Below are positions 9,167 through 19,199 of a stretch of 64,000 nt of DNA, piece by piece. The notes under the pieces are model-generated. The model made no database searches. It saw nothing but the letters and a program-made list of their open reading frames with translations, and was not told where the DNA came from. Each line of letters starts with the position of its first letter. Within the stretch, counting starts at the first letter, position 1. The translations under genes and the position numbers were made by a program. The DNA comes from Pelagomonas calceolata (taxonomy: Eukaryota; Sar; Pelagophyceae; Pelagomonadales; Pelagomonadaceae): NCBI GenBank assembly GCA_918797485.1, contig CAKKNE010000004.1, positions 4,526,001 to 4,590,000 of the forward strand, written 5' to 3'.

Positions 9167-9199
9167 GAATGTAACGTACCATATATGTATTCTGTTTGG
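9167..9199 (+). repeat. 33-bp direct repeat, copy B
   Basis: Identical to copy A at 7871-7903. It lies between the start of the Cys-rich gene and the stop of ASCC3. An exact 15-mer TCGCGGCGACGGCGT follows at 9203-9217. Confidence 0.85.
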
Positions 9200-9246
9200 T
9201 GGTCGCGGCGACGGCGTTCGGATAAACAGCACTCTTACACACAACA

Positions 9247-12200
9247 CTAGGAGCCAGGCATGACGAACTCCGCCGCCCCCGCGTCCAACGCCTTGCCCAC
9301 GACGGTGATCGGCGGCAGCTCCACGGCCGCGTCGAAGCCCCGCGCGCCCTCGTAGACCGCGCGCAGCACGAGGCGCCACTCGCACGCCTCGTCGGGCGCC
9401 TCGACGGCCAACGAGGCCTCGCACGTCGCGCCGCCCACGACGACCTTTTTCAGAGCCACCAGCTCCTCGTCGTCGCTCAGGACGAGGTAGAAGGCGCGCG
9501 CGCCGCGGCCGTTGCTCCCCAGCGTCACCTCGACGGAGAACTCGCCTCCGGCCCCCACGTCCGCTACCGTTTTAGCGGTCAGCTTCGTCCGGCCGCGCGG
9601 CAGCGCCTCGCGCGAGCACTTGGACCGTATCGCCTGCGAGAGCTCGAGCAGCGCGAGCGTCGCATTTACACAACCGGCGTCGGCCGCGACGTCGATCAGG
9701 GCCGCCAGCACGCGCGGCGCCTGCTCGAGGACGCTCCTCTGGTCCGTCGCGTAGTCGGCGATCGGCAACTTGCCATCCCTTAGTTTCGCATGGATTAACA
9801 ACTGGGCCTTGGCGTGGGGCGAGTCGTAGCCGAGCTCGAGTAACCCCTGGATAGTCTCAGCATCATCATCGAGGAGCTGCGACGCTAAGTCAGAGTTCTC
9901 AATGTCCTCGTTGTGGCGCACGGGCAGCTCGTCGAACTCCCTTGCGGAACACAAAAACGCCACGGCCAACGCTTCTCTACGGCGTTGCGTAGCGTCCAAG
10001 ACCTCGGCCTCGAAGTCATCTACGTTTATAGAAGCTTCGGACGTCGTCCTATAATCTAAGTAGTAGTAGGCCGCGACGCTACCCAATGTAGCCGAGGATA
10101 CGTCATCCCCGTCCAACTCGACGACGCCGGCTTCATCCAAATCAATCAATACTTTACGAGAGAGCGTCTCCAAAAATGTGGAGATAGTTTTATCATCGCT
10201 ACCTTCACATTCGTAGAACGACGGGTTCCTCCGTAAGCGTCTATACAAGTAAGTCCACTTGAGCCACGCCACGCAGTCATTAATTGACTTGATTCTACCA
10301 CATAAACAAACCTCGGCACACACGAAGTTATGTAACGAGGATAGCAATCTACTTTCCACCGGAAAAGGTTCGTACAGGAACTTTTTGTAAAATTCCTTCT
10401 TCGGCTGGTGGACAAATATACAAGCCACACCAACACTATCAAATTGGGGTCTTCCCGCTCGTCCCATCATCTGCAACACGTCCGTCACCGGAAAGTCCAC
10501 GTACCGACCGAGCTTCCCGTCAAAAAACTCCGTGCCTTTCACTATAACTAATCTTGCGGGAAAGTTCACGCCCCAGGCTAGTGTGGAAGTACACACTAAA
10601 ACTTGGATCGCGCCCCTCTCAAACAAGTTCTCCACTATTTTACGGTCGGCCTCGTCCAGGCCGCCGTGGTGCACGCCGACGCCAAAAGGGAGGCAGTGCC
10701 TCAGTGCGGGGTCGTGGCACGTTTTCGCTATGGAATCCAGATCGTCGTCAGTACCGACCCAGGACTGGGTGTCATCATCAGACGCCGCGAGCGCTATTAA
10801 GTCCAGCGCGGTCAGCCTAGTTTGTCTTCTCGACGCCACAAAAATGAGAGCGGGCCGGCCCGACCTGTGTGGAAATCAACCAGTGTGTCGCGTGCGTCGA
10901 GCGGTGAGGAATTGACACCGCCACGCCGTCGAGCAGGCGTCGCGTCGATGGCGTGAGATGCGCCGCGACATTTGATTTCCACACAGGTCGCAACGCGTGC
11001 TCGCGCAAAGCGGCGTAACACGGCTTGTTCATCGTCGCCATGCGCGGGCAGTAGTGCTTGCCCGTGAAGCCCTGGATGTGCGCCTCCATGGCGACGGGCC
11101 GCACCGACGCGCGGAAATTAAAAACGTGCTCGCGAGAACCTACGTGGACATCAAATTTCGGGCGCCCCACGCCGTCGACGCGATGTCGTCTCCGTAGCTG
11201 CGTCGGCTCGATGGCGTGGAGGTGGATTTCCACGCAGGCAAGCACAGCCGAGCCAGGTACCGAGGTCGTGGGCGTTCGCCAACGCTGTTGATAAAGCCAC
11301 CACCCTTGTGGTAGATGTATATCTAGCTCTAGAAACCAACGCTTCCAAAACAGGCCCGCGATCTTCCCCGAGCAGGTGGACCTCGTCCAGGATCATCAGA
11401 GCGGCATGTCTCGCGTAGTCTCTCCGTTGGAACTGGCGCGTGACGCCGTCCCACTTCTCGGGCGTTGTTATTAACACATCAGCCTTCTTCAGAGCTCTTT
11501 GATCCGGTGCGGAATCGCCCGTCAATTCTTCCACCGAGAGACCAATAGCTCGGAACTTCGGCGTCCAGTCTCGGACCCTTTCCCTAGCTAATGCCTTCAA
11601 TGGAGCCACGTACACGGCCTTCAGCTTCTCGTCACCTCTCCTTCGGAGCAATCGGAAGATCGCCAACTCTGCTAAACAGGTTTTTCCGCTTCCAGTAGGA
11701 GCCCCTACCAATACATTTCCGTCCGTCCGAAACAACGCATGAAACACTTGCGTCTGGACGGGGTTGAAGTGGGAATACCCATAGAACTGCTGGAAGCGGT
11801 CGTCCTGCAAGGCTTCGATGGGTAACGGCCGTAATGGGAGCAATTCCGTCGGTGGTGGAGCCGGTGGAGGTAATTCCAACGTATTCGTGGACAACTCCAG
11901 TAAATGCGAGCAGGCGGACCAGCGATCACTTATAGCTCGGACGTAGAACTGGGGCGGCAGGGGATCTCGCACGGCCATCGTGAAGCTGAGCACGATAGCA
12001 TCGAGCGTTTTGCGCCGCCGGTCGACGGGGAACAAGGCCAATTCACAATGGTGGATGCGCTCCTCGGCGGCGTCCTCGACCCAGACCCACCACCTGCGTT
12101 GGGAGATGATCACGACGACGGCCTCAAAAGAAGGACGCTGCATACGCGCGGCTCCGGCCCCAATCCGTGGACCCGCGCGGCCCAGTCGTACAGCGGCGTC

Positions 12201-15200
12201 AGTGTTAATGATACGCGCAGCACGGACCGCGTGATCGGCTTTAACGAGCACTCTAACGTAACGGCGGGCAAACTTCTACAAGCCCGCACCAGGAACGGCG
12301 CCGCCCTACTATTACGTACCAGTGCCCCGATCTCAGCAACATCATCGATATCGTTCAAGATCCTATCAGGAGACAACCGTTGCGCCTCGAGCTGCCTGAG
12401 GGCATCTTCCGGGAAGCGCTGCCTTCGCACGTTCTGATTCGGCTCCAAATCCGCAATTTGCCGAATCGGGTGCTGGAACCACCACAACCTTCGCTCCACA
12501 GCCTTCGCTAAAGCCAACAACCGCTCAGCTAATGACGGCCAATGGGCTCGTAGAGCCATTTCAAATAAAGCGCGACAGACCCTAGCTGCATTTTTCGCGA
12601 CGTAAGTCGCATCTGAGGCTAAAGTAAACGCGGCGAAGGGCGCCCTCGAAATATGCGCTTGGAGTAACGTGGCGGCCTTGCCCGCGGGCTCGTCCTGGAT
12701 GGCTCGCAGTTTTTCCGAGCGGAGCGGGCAGCACGCCTCACTACTTCTAAGTCGATCGAGCTCGGCCATTTCTTCGTTGCGCGGTTTCAGCTGTTCGAAC
12801 TCATGGGCGCCACAGACCACTACAAGTATGTCGGCGTCGGAGGCGTGCTGCCTCAACGTCTCATTGAACTCCCTGATACTTTCATGTCGCAGGTAGTAGT
12901 GCGAACCTACTCGACCAACGTCGGTCCCGGCTAAGGCGCCTGAACGCTTATCATATCTACACATGCGCGCCTCGTCCAACTTTCGAGCAGCTTGACGTAG
13001 TAAAGTATCCCTATATCGCCCCATCCTTGGGTCCTCTTGGGCCTGGTCGTACGAGCAGCCGTACGCTAATGGGTTTCGACGTAGTCTTACCGCTAAAAAA
13101 GTGTGATCTAACCATCTGTCCGCGTCTTTGATGGAAGCGACCGTGCCGGCAGCGACTTCCGCGTTCACGGCGTCGGCCAAGCGAGGCACCAAGCAACTCT
13201 CGATCGGCGCCGCTCGCGCTAATTTACGTAAGTAGTCCGGTAGCGCTTTGGACGAAGTTAACAGTGTAGCCTCGCCGAAGTCGTCGAACTGCGGTCGTCC
13301 GGCCCTCCCAAAAATCTGCAGTACATCTAACATCGACAGGTCCACGTTGCCGCCCCGTTGGGGGTCATAGACGTCCGTACCCTTACATATGACCGCATGT
13401 GCGGGTAAATTGACGCCCCAGGCGAGCGTTGCCGTACAACATAATACCCTGACTGCTCCCGCCGCGAATAACCGCTCCGAGAGGCCTCTGTCACTACGAC
13501 TCATGCCCGCGTGATGGAGAGCAAAACCCGACTCCACGACTTCCGCCAGTTCGCGATGTCTACAAGATTTTAACTGCGATCGAAAGGGCTTCAAGGGGTC
13601 GCCCTCCGTATTGGCAAATGAGGCGTCGTTCCGCGCGGCCCGATCCCGCAAGTTCCGAGCTGTCTTCAGCGTTTCTTTTCGAGAATGCACAAAGACCATG
13701 ACCTGGTGACCACGGTTAACAGCGGACAGAGCAACATCATACGCCAGCTCGTCGAGCTTCATGCGCCGCTCGTGGTTCTTCACGGCCGTCACGCCCACAA
13801 ACGTCTGTTTCAGCGGCACGGGCCGGTATTCGGGACCGAAGAAGAAGACGCTATCGTCGGAACAGCCTAAGAACTGTCCCACATCCTCGTAATTGGGTAG
13901 AGTGGCTGAGAGACCCACGAGTCGTATTTGGGACTGCGTCGATTCGACCAATCGCGTCGTTCTCGCCACGACGCACTCCAGCACGGCACCCCGCTCCTCG
14001 GCCAACAAATGGATCTCGTCGACAATCAGCAGTCGGCAGCGCGAGGCCAACGAGCCCATGGCGTCTCCCGAACCTCCCCCTTGCTTCCTCGTCACGACGT
14101 CCCACTTTTCGGGCGTCACAACTAGTATATGGGCGGCGTCCGCTTCTCGTCTTGTGAGCTGGACGTCGCCTGTGAGTTCCCTCACTTGAATTCCTAGATT
14201 TCCGAGCCGCTCGGAGAACTTGGAGACGACCTCTTGCGCTAGCGCTTTCAGGGGGGCAACATACACAGCTTTGTGGTTCGCGAGTTGGGCGAGGAAGTCG
14301 TCTTCATGAGATGCGCGGACCCGCGCGACCTGCGTGGACAATCAGTGAGTCGGGTGCTCCCGCCACGCTGTCGAGCAGGCGTCGCGTCGATGGCGTGCTG
14401 GTCATGATTAACCGTGGGCGGAAGCGCAGCAAAATTCCACACGGCTCGCGACGAGCTCCAGCACCGTCAGTAGAGCGACGTTGGTTTTACCAGCACCCGT
14501 CGGCGCGCAGACGAGCATGTTCTTCCGCGACGAGAACGCACAGGGGTAGACGGCCGACTGCAACCGATTCAGCGTCTGCGTGCCCCGGAAGCAGCGCCGC
14601 GCCCACGCCGGCAAGGCAGAATCGACGCGCAACAACTCTCCTTCGATAGGTGGCGGCAGCGCCCGCGGCGGCGGGATCTCGACCTCCTCGTAGCCGTCGC
14701 CGTAGAATTTTTCCGCGCCCGACGGTAAGCCTGCTCTTTCAGCCCTATATTCTCGTTGGGCTTCGTCCAGAAACGCCGCGTGCTTCTTCTGCGGCGGTTG
14801 TGATAGACCTAGCGCGCGCTCCTGCGCGAGGTAGTGCTCGTCGAAGCCTAGAGCAGCCAGGTAGTCGGCGCCCTCGTCGATACCTTTGGCCTCGGCCTCC
14901 CGTCGTTGCTTCCGTAATTGCTTCTGGCGCCGCTGGGACTGCTTCTTAGGAGCACTGCGCACGGCGCCGCCCCTGAACTGCTGTTGCTGTGGAGGTGGTG
15001 GTCCCGCGACCTGTGTGAAATCAAAATGTCGGGCGTCCCCGTAACTCACTGGTTGATTTCCACGCAGGCCGCGACGCCAGACGCGGTCGCGATGGCCCGG
15101 ATGTCCCGCGCATCGACAGCAGCAACCGCGGCCTTCTTTGCACACAGCTCGCCCATCAATGCCAAAGCTTTATCACCAAACCCCAGCAACTCCATGAGCG

Positions 15201-15537
15201 CCTGCTGCATCGAGGCATCATCTCTTTTCGCCGCGTCGACGCAGCCGCACGCGAGCTCCGCCGCGCCGACCGCGGAATCCAAGGCGCGGCACCGCTCGAG
15301 GAGCCAGCCGGCGCCCACCGTCTCCGTGGGGGGTGGTGGTGGTGGCGCCTCTGGTTCTGGTTCGGGCGCCGTCTGTGCACCATAAGGGATCGCGTGGCGC
15401 CATTCTTCGCCAGCACTGGACGATGGCGCTCGCACGTCTTCTGTTTTCGCATTCGCTTTGAGCGCTTCGAGCTTGGCGACGTCGTGGGCGATCGATGCGC
15501 TGTCCAGGAGCGCTAGGAAGATGTTGGCTGGAGCCAT
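9247..15537 (-). CDS. ASCC3: ASCC3-like double Ski2 helicase
   Basis: Six exons: 15537-15076, 15010-14453, 14329-12150, 12093-11246, 11139-10995, 10864-9247; 1936 aa (human ASCC3 is about 2200). ASCC3 is the 3'-5' helicase of the ASC-1 complex, used in DNA alkylation repair and in splitting collided ribosomes. Cassette 1 has CAPTGAGKT near residue 322 and DEIH near 444. Cassette 2 has GAPTGSGKT near 1196 and DEVH near 1290. Each is followed by a Sec63-like block. The pre-helicase helices (ALMELLGFGDKAL), TELLPLRPLPIEAL and the ISDRW motif fit ASCC3 better than its relative Brr2. The spliced junctions in exons 4-6 match the human protein in length, as I remember it. Four introns are introners; a fifth may be GC-AG. 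Confidence 0.9.
10865..10994 (-). mobile_element. introner, intron 5 of ASCC3
   Basis: 130 nt. Ends CTGTGTGGAAATCAAATG and CTGGTTGATTTCCACACAG form a near-perfect inverted repeat. Left 8-mer GTTGCGAC and right 8-mer GTCGGGCC match at 5 of 8. The donor at the first base of the left copy gives ...EHA-SGRPALIFVASRR, the same length as human ASCC3 (SHS-PAKPVLIFVSSRR, from memory). It shares about 39 bp of nearly identical interior with the intron at 14330-14452. Confidence 0.9.
11140..11245 (-). mobile_element. introner, intron 4 of ASCC3
   Basis: 106 nt. Ends CTGCGTGGAAATCC and, as reverse complement, CTACGTGGACATCAAA. 8-mers GTGCTTGC / GTTCTCGC match at 6 of 8. The donor at the left copy (phase 1) gives WLGCSREHVFNFRASVRPV, which equals the human segment in length. 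The acceptor is TAG rather than CAG. Interior holds CGCGTCGACGGCGT-type core sequence. Confidence 0.88.
12094..12149 (-). other. candidate GC-AG intron in ASCC3
   Basis: Homology requires ...GPEP to join WWVWVED (human GEPWWIWVED). The only phase-compatible join I find is GAGCC|GCGCGT...AACGCAG|GTGG, a 56-nt intron with a GC donor. A GT donor four bases on (GTATGC at 12145) does not keep frame with this acceptor. A 23-nt GT-AG alternative seems too short. Confidence 0.55.
14330..14452 (-). mobile_element. introner, intron 2 of ASCC3
   Basis: 123 nt. 8-mers GTCGCGAG / GTCGCGCG match at 7 of 8. Ends CCGTGTGGAATTTTGC and CTGATTGTCCACGCAG. Core ACGCCATCGACGCG present. The donor at the left copy gives ...TVLEL-VARVRASHED in phase 0. 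A second in-frame donor (GTGGAA in the terminal repeat) would add VASR. Confidence 0.88.
15011..15075 (-). mobile_element. short introner, intron 1 of ASCC3
   Basis: 65 nt, the shortest clear copy. 8-mers GTCGCGGC / GTCGCGGG match at 7 of 8. Ends CTGCGTGGAAATCAACCAGT and TTTTGATTTCACACAG. Nearly all of it is terminal repeat, with GTTACGGGGACG inside, a word shared with the calpain introner at 21037. Frame is kept in phase 0. Confidence 0.88.
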
Positions 15538-16016
15538 GCTGTCCGAACCGCGCTGCGCAATGCGCTCGCTTCAGGTGTGCTCCGCTGCACCAGTGCTGCG
15601 CTGTGCAATCGAGTCGCGAAAGCGATTGCACTCGTACTGATATCGATGTATCTATAATTTGCAGCAATGTCCTGCAGCCGTATGCCGGTTGCGCACTGCT
15701 CTGCGCGCCGCACTGCAGCTTGCTTGCTTGCTAGTGTCTTACTGCCGCTAGCGACCGGTGCCTTGGTCCTTTCCCATCTTTCCACAGCCATCCGCGGGAG
15801 CCGTGCGGGCGCGGAACTGGCGTCGAGCGGCCTGTCGATTTGTGGGCAACAGAGATTTCAGGCTGATTGTGTGGTGTTTTGGCACCAGCGTACGCGTTGT
15901 AAACAATCTCATCCAGCTCGCTGCCAAGCGTAGAGAGCACGAAGACACGTCCGACAGCGGCTACGCAAGAAACTGTGCATCAAACGCCGTGCACGTGGCG
16001 ATATTGCAAAAAAAGC
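15538..16016. other. divergent spacer ASCC3 / alanine aminotransferase
   Basis: 479-bp bidirectional promoter region. Contains a CTAG-type box at 15730-15752. No gene seen. Confidence 0.55.
15730..15752 (-). promoter_or_regulatory. CTAG-type promoter box
   Basis: Plus strand reads GCTAGTGTCTTAC then TGCCGCTAGC; one base shorter than the other copies. Lies 193 bp from the ASCC3 start and 265 bp from the aminotransferase start. Confidence 0.6.
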
Positions 16017-17480
16017 ATGGCGCGCATCATCGTCGCGCTCGCATTGCTCGGCGGCGCCGCCGCGCAATTGACGATCGACGCCGTCAATCCTAAAGTGGTT
16101 GAGGCCGAGTACGCGGTCCGCGGCAAGATCCTCGACCGCGCGGGCGAGATCGAGCGGGACATGGCCGAGAACCCGGACAAGTGGCCCTTCAAGGAGATCG
16201 TGCGCTGCAACATCGGCAACCCCCAGGCTTTAGGGCAAGCTCCTCCTGCTTTTGCGAGAGCGGTCCTCTCGCAAGTTGTATTACCTAAAAGTAAAGGCTC
16301 GAAGCAGGTAAAAGAGCGCGCCGACGCGTATAGAGCCGCTTTACGAGGTGGTGTGGGCGCCTACTCCGACTCCCAGGGCGTGTCATTAGTACGAGAGGAG
16401 GTCGCGAAGTTCATCTCCGACCGCGATGGTTATCCTGCCTCCCCGGCTGACATCTTCCTCACCGATGGTGCCTCCGCTGGTGTCAGACACTTGACACAAT
16501 TACTCGTCTCGGGACCGCAAGACGGTGTGTTAGCACCAGCGCCCCAGTACCCGTTGTATTCGGCCACCACCACATTATTTGATGGCACGCTCGGCTCGTA
16601 CTACCTCGACGAGGCCGCGGACTGGGCCGCGCCCGTCCAGGAATTGAAGAAGGCCTACGACGACGTTGTTGAGAAGGGCGCCACGCCGAAATTACTGGTG
16701 ATCATCAACCCCGGCAACCCGACGGGGGCCTCGCTACCTAGAGCGTCGCTGGAGGCCATCGTGCGTTTTGTGGAAGAGAGACCTGGGTTAGTGTTAGCCG
16801 CGGACGAGGTCTACCAGGAGAACGTCTACGGGGACGCCCCTCCGTTCATTTCCTTCAAGAAGATCGTGCGGGATTTGGACTCGAAGATCCCGCTCGTGAG
16901 CTTCCACTCCATCTCCAAGGGCTTCACGGGCGAGTGCGGGCTGCGCGGGGGGTATTTCGAACTGACGAACATCGATACCGCGGTGAAGGCGCAACTCACC
17001 AAATTAGCCTCCGTGAGCTTGTGCTCGAACACCATGGGCCAGGTCGCGGTCGGCCTCATGGTCAACCCGCCCACGTCCGGTCCCGAGCTCAAAGCTTATG
17101 AAAAGGAGAAGAAGGAGAAACTAGCTTCCCTCGAGCGCCGCGCGAACAAGGTGGCCGCGGCCCTCGACGCTTTGGAAGGCGTCTCCTGCGTCCGCCCGCA
17201 GGGCGCCATGTACCTCTTCCCGTCCATCACGCTGCCGGATGCGGCGGTCAAGGCCGCCAAGCGGTCGTCGATGGCGCCCGACGCGTTCTACGCGCTCCGG
17301 TTGCTCGAAGGCACGGGCCTCGTCACGGTGCCCGGCAGCGGCTTCGGCCAGAAGAACGGGACCTGGCACTTCCGTACGACGTTTTTACCGGCGGAGAAGC
17401 AGATCGACAACGTCGTCCAGAAGCTCGCGGGCTTCCACGAGTCGTTCCTGGCCAAGTACGGCGGCGGCGGCGAGCTCTAA
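16017..17480 (+). CDS. alanine aminotransferase (PLP, class I)
   Basis: 487 aa from the ATG at 16017. It transfers the amino group between alanine and 2-oxoglutarate. A short hydrophobic N-terminus (MARIIVALALLGGAAAQ) looks like a signal or plastid bipartite leader. Family marks in order: NPKVVEAEYAVRG, CNIGNPQALGQ, the substrate-side TDGASAGVRHL, IINPGNPTGASL, the cofactor Asp/Tyr in LAADEVYQENVY, the PLP lysine in SISKGFTGECGLRGGY (near residue 300), and Arg in HFRTTFLP. Length matches animal and plant ALT. Single exon. The upstream in-frame ATG at 15975 would add 14 residues without a targeting pattern. Confidence 0.93.
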   Translation: MARIIVALALLGGAAAQLTIDAVNPKVVEAEYAVRGKILDRAGEIERDMAENPDKWPFKEIVRCNIGNPQALGQAPPAFARAVLSQVVLPKSKGSKQVKERADAYRAALRGGVGAYSDSQGVSLVREEVAKFISDRDGYPASPADIFLTDGASAGVRHLTQLLVSGPQDGVLAPAPQYPLYSATTTLFDGTLGSYYLDEAADWAAPVQELKKAYDDVVEKGATPKLLVIINPGNPTGASLPRASLEAIVRFVEERPGLVLAADEVYQENVYGDAPPFISFKKIVRDLDSKIPLVSFHSISKGFTGECGLRGGYFELTNIDTAVKAQLTKLASVSLCSNTMGQVAVGLMVNPPTSGPELKAYEKEKKEKLASLERRANKVAAALDALEGVSCVRPQGAMYLFPSITLPDAAVKAAKRSSMAPDAFYALRLLEGTGLVTVPGSGFGQKNGTWHFRTTFLPAEKQIDNVVQKLAGFHESFLAKYGGGGEL

Positions 17481-17855
17481 AGAGGGGGTGCGCCTGTGCA
17501 ACGCGATCGTCCCCCGGTTATAAAAAACTAGTATCAGTAGTCTTCCTTTCGCGACGAGGCGCTGCACCAGGCCTGGCTCTCGCTATCAAGAGCAGTCACT
17601 GGGCTCCACGCCCCGACGGATGGGTCCCGGAGGAGCGGGAGCGACTAGGGGGTCGCGCGCCGTGTAAAACCCGAACCCGAAGCAGAATCGATATCTAGAT
17701 CTCGCAGCCGAGCTGTGCCAGCTGTGCCGGCGCGGATGCATTAGCTGCCTGCGCAAGGACCTGGGCAGCCATAATCACGGGGCTTGGCACCAATCAACCA
17801 CCGCGCGCTGCCGCTACGCGCCCAGCCAGGCGCTTAGTCTCTGGTACAGACAACG
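17481..17855. other. spacer
   Basis: 375 bp between two plus-strand genes. I see no repeat, tRNA or box of the recurring types here. Confidence 0.5.
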
Positions 17856-19094
17856 ATGAGCGAGGAGCTGCCGCGCGAGGAGGGGCTGCCCGCAGAGTCC
17901 GAAGAGTCCGAGCGGTGGATCTCGAACCTGTTTTCAGCACTGCCCGAAGGCCGGCCGAACCTGTTTTCATTGGGCGTTCGCGCGGCCGAGCGAACGGAAA
18001 TCTCTCGAGTCCGAGTCTGTGCCACCTGTCGGCGCTCCCTCGATAAGCTCAATTTCAGCAGGACGCAGTGGAACAAGAAACAAGTAGGCGTCTCGCGGTG
18101 CTGGGAATGCGTCTCGTCGGATCTTGAGGCGCCCGAAGCGTCCGAGCGGTGGACCACCGAGGCCGAGGCGGACGTCCCGAGGGAGCCGTTCGATTGGTAT
18201 CGGCGGCGGGCGCGCGAGCGCGCGCGCGAACGAGAGGTGCGTCGCAACGAGGACTACGACGCAGAGGCGGCCGAGCGAAGGCCGGCCCAGCGCCTCAATA
18301 AAGAGGAGCGAACAGTGCTGTGCTGTCTCGTCTTAGGTATCCTGCTCTACTTCTGCTGCGTGGTCGTGGCGTTTGCTGCGCTCGCCGACGTTCCCTCGGG
18401 CTGCGCGGTCGCCCTCATCATGGTCGCGTTCGCTTTATCGTTCAAAAGCGGGGAAAAAGAAAACCGTTGCCGCCTGCGCGCCGCCCTCGTGATACATGTA
18501 CTAGGACTGCTCCTCCTGGTCGTGGCCATGGTCCTGCTCGCCATGAAAACGCACCGCGTGATGTCGCTAACTCCAGATCCGACGTGCGAGCCCTGGGCGG
18601 GCTCCTGCCAAGAGGGCGGCCAGCGCTCCGACGGGCGCACCGAGTGCTCCGACTGCTCCGACGAGGTCTCGTGCGTGGACGTGTCCGCGGCCGGGCTCTG
18701 GTGGTCCGAGAGGGGCGCCCGGTACTTCCCGGCATCGGAAAAATATGGCAGATACTGGGGCTGGGGAAGGACAAGACGCCTGAACGGGTGCGGGATCCCA
18801 CAAAAACCCTCCGAACGGCTCGGGATCCCAGATGGCTCGTTCGGTGCGAGCGGAAATACCGAACAGAAACGCCGGTGGGAGGCGGCCAAAGAAACGGGTG
18901 ACTGCCGGCCGCTCTTCACGAGCCAGGCCAAGTGCGAAGATTACTGGGGACGCTGGCAGGACGCGTGGAGCGAGGAGTGGGGCGGCGCGTGCATAGTCCG
19001 GCTCTTGTTCAATGCGGCATTGATATTCTACGGTTTCTCGTTTTTTTCCGAGATTGGTCCGGACATCTTATTTTTTTGCTTGCTTACCAGATAG
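17856..19094 (+). CDS. Stc1-domain multi-pass membrane protein
   Basis: 412 aa, single exon. Residues about 54-85 hold a zinc-ribbon-like CATC...NFSRTQW...CWEC pattern (C-x2-C, F-S-x-x-Q, C-x2-C) typical of the Stc1 domain, which occurs in many protist proteins. A basic, helical stretch follows (RRRARERAREREVRR), then at least three hydrophobic segments (about 155-178, 180-195, 205-228), a Cys-rich loop (CEPWAGSCQEGG...CSDCSDEVSC), and a hydrophobic C-terminal tail. The membrane topology and function are unknown. The zinc motif is seen; calling it Stc1 is by family pattern. Confidence 0.65.
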   Translation: MSEELPREEGLPAESEESERWISNLFSALPEGRPNLFSLGVRAAERTEISRVRVCATCRRSLDKLNFSRTQWNKKQVGVSRCWECVSSDLEAPEASERWTTEAEADVPREPFDWYRRRARERAREREVRRNEDYDAEAAERRPAQRLNKEERTVLCCLVLGILLYFCCVVVAFAALADVPSGCAVALIMVAFALSFKSGEKENRCRLRAALVIHVLGLLLLVVAMVLLAMKTHRVMSLTPDPTCEPWAGSCQEGGQRSDGRTECSDCSDEVSCVDVSAAGLWWSERGARYFPASEKYGRYWGWGRTRRLNGCGIPQKPSERLGIPDGSFGASGNTEQKRRWEAAKETGDCRPLFTSQAKCEDYWGRWQDAWSEEWGGACIVRLLFNAALIFYGFSFFSEIGPDILFFCLLTR

Positions 19095-19104
19095 GCCGCC
19101 TATA

Positions 19105-19128
19105 ACATATCCCGTCGACGGGATATGT
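19105..19128. repeat. 24-bp perfect palindrome
   Basis: ACATATCCCGTC followed at once by its exact reverse complement, with a central GTCGAC. It lies in the 105-bp spacer between two convergent genes, 10 bp after one stop and 71 bp from the other. Confidence 0.85.
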
Positions 19129-19199
19129 CAGCACCGGACTTGGCACCGGGCTTGTGTGGGTTTCGACCGACCGGTAGGAAGCTAAGTGACGCACAACCA

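Noticed and set aside
12122-12145. 23-nt GT-AG intron in ASCC3 (GTATGC...TTTTGAG)
   Set aside because: Too short for a normal spliceosomal intron and would leave nine extra residues at a site where homologues have none; the GC-AG option fits better.
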